From Rhodospirillaceae bacterium (GTDB lineage: Bacteria; Pseudomonadota; Alphaproteobacteria; JAEULC01): DNA of 39,167 nt. The notes below the pieces were generated by a model. The model saw only the letters and a list, made by a program, of their open reading frames with translations, was not told where the DNA came from and did no database searches. Positions 38,141-39,167 of the stretch are shown here, in pieces. Within the stretch, counting starts at the first letter, position 1; every line of letters starts with the position of its first letter. Made by a program: the position numbers and the translations under genes. The stretch covers positions 1 to 39,167 of the forward strand of contig JAHFPH010000015.1 in NCBI GenBank assembly GCA_023266845.1. The letters run 5' to 3'.

Positions 38141-38899
38141 ATGGCTGCAAACGGAAAAGTCGCCGTCGTCACCGGCGCGGGAAGCGGAATCGGCAAGGCC
38201 GCGGCGCTGGCGCTGATGCGCGAAGGCTATGCCGTGGTGCTGGCTGGGCGCCGCAAGGACGCGCTCGAGGCGGTCGCCAAGGAAGCGCAGAAGACCAACG
38301 GCAAGGGGCTGGCGGTGCCAACCGACGTGGGCGACGCCGATTCGGTGCGCGCGCTGTTCGCCAAGACCAAGGAGGCATTCGGGCGGCTGGACCTGCTGTT
38401 CAACAACGCGGGCATCGGCGCGCCGGCCATCCCGATGGAGGATTTGAAGTTCGAGCAGTGGAAGGCGGTGGTCGACACCAACCTGACCGGCCCGTTCCTG
38501 TGCGCGCAGGAAGCGATCAAGATGATGAAAAGCCAGATGCCCAAGGGCGGGCGCATCATCAACAACGGCTCGATCTCGGCGCACGCCCCGCGCCCCAATT
38601 CGGTGCCCTATACCTCCACCAAGCACGCGATCACGGGCCTGACCAAGTGCATCGCGCTGGATGGGCGCAAGAACGATATCTCGTGCGGGCAGATCGATAT
38701 CGGCAACGCGCTGACCGACCTTGCCGCGCGCATGGCCCAGGGCGTGCCCCAGGCCAGCGGCCAGGTGGCGGTCGAGCCGCTGATGGATGTCGAGAACGTC
38801 GCCAAGACCATCGTCTATATGGCTAGCCTGCCGGCCGAGGCCAACGCGCTGTTCGTCACGGTGATGGCGACCAAAATGCCGTTCGTCGGACGTGGCTGA
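38141..38899 (+). CDS. Classical SDR-family oxidoreductase
   Basis: 252 aa. The NAD(P)-binding TGAGSGIG (11-18), NNAG (88-91), N114, S144 and the catalytic Y157-x3-K161 (YTSTK) are all present, so the enzyme should be active. The R37-R38 pair after the second strand (LAGRRKDAL) suggests NADP preference. Members reduce or oxidise alcohol or ketone groups; the substrate is unknown. An AAGGGAG site precedes the ATG at 38141. The stop overlaps the next gene by 8 nt. Confidence 0.88.
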   Translation: MAANGKVAVVTGAGSGIGKAAALALMREGYAVVLAGRRKDALEAVAKEAQKTNGKGLAVPTDVGDADSVRALFAKTKEAFGRLDLLFNNAGIGAPAIPMEDLKFEQWKAVVDTNLTGPFLCAQEAIKMMKSQMPKGGRIINNGSISAHAPRPNSVPYTSTKHAITGLTKCIALDGRKNDISCGQIDIGNALTDLAARMAQGVPQASGQVAVEPLMDVENVAKTIVYMASLPAEANALFVTVMATKMPFVGRG

Positions 38900-39167
38900 A
38901 GCAGCCCTAGCGATCTATGTCGACGCCGATGCCTGTCCGGTAAAGGAAGAGATCTATCGCGTCGCCCGGCGCTATGGCTTGAAAGTCTACGTGGTGGCCA
39001 ACGGCGTGGTGAACGTGCCGCGCGAAGAGCTGATCGAGCGGGTGCCGGTGGACGGCGGCTTCGACGCGGCCGATAACTGGATCGCCGAGCGCGCCGGACC
39101 CGGGGCCATTGTCGTTACCGCCGATATTCCGTTGGCCGACCGGTGCCTCAAAGCGGGCGCGGCGGCG
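38892..39167 (+). CDS. DUF188 / YaiI-YqxD family protein, cut by the window end
   Basis: The first 92 codons from GTG 38892; the gene continues past the right edge. It reads [20 protein letters not shown], then [40 protein letters not shown] and [13 protein letters not shown], the conserved pattern of the YaiI/YqxD family (about 150 aa, PIN-like fold, uncharacterised). It overlaps the SDR gene by 8 nt, so the two are translated from one mRNA. Confidence 0.88.
   Translation, partial: MAEAALAIYVDADACPVKEEIYRVARRYGLKVYVVANGVVNVPREELIERVPVDGGFDAADNWIAERAGPGAIVVTADIPLADRCLKAGAAA

Overview
The window is about 39 kb of GC-rich chromosome that reads as an alphaproteobacterium, most like the Rhodospirillales and relatives. 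The pointers are the Azospirillum-type GltD and GltB sequences, a complex I NDUFA9-like protein, a double-length LptA beside lptC and kdsD, a short DEDDy RNase D, and the thrS-infC / rpmI-rplT / pheS-pheT block. Both ends are cut by the window edge. The content is mostly core chromosome. I see no prophage, IS element, integrase, CRISPR array or rRNA gene.

Layout. Positions 1-4176 are on the minus strand: kdsD-lptC-lptA and a cut gene that is probably lptB (lipopolysaccharide transport), then an RNase D gene downstream of tRNA-Leu(CAG). Positions 4343-5296 hold the NDUFA9-like gene. Positions 5605-12168 form the NADPH glutamate synthase operon gltD / DUF2059 / gltB. It is followed by two glutathione-transferase-like genes with a glycosyltransferase remnant between them. 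Positions 13744-18501 carry a periplasmic TPR protein whose signal peptide is encoded by a palindromic repeat, an SDR epimerase, an alpha/beta hydrolase and two glycosyltransferases (GT4-like and GT9-like).

Positions 18530-29800 are a translation block: thrS, infC (apparent AUA start), a mutarotase and a DUF3179 protein inserted before rpmI-rplT, then pheS-pheT and lepA. rpmI-rplT has its own promoter and a structured leader. pheST has a strong promoter, a 32-codon leader peptide with Phe codons and a Rho-independent terminator just before pheS, so it looks like a classical attenuator. tRNA-Ser(GGA) and two small conserved-looking proteins follow.

Positions 30785-39167 are accessory and catabolic in character. 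They contain an FMN-dependent alpha-hydroxy-acid oxidase and a cyclase-family hydrolase on the minus strand. Divergent from these is a carbohydrate-type ABC importer (binding protein and two permeases, no ATPase), followed by a metallophosphoesterase-like protein that lacks several metal ligands, an SDR and a cut DUF188 gene. Two near-identical 16-bp palindromes, each just upstream of a predicted promoter, suggest that one regulator not encoded here controls this module. Three gene remnants (12789, 30785 and 37785) show ongoing gene loss; two of them appear to keep both ends of the gene with the middle deleted.
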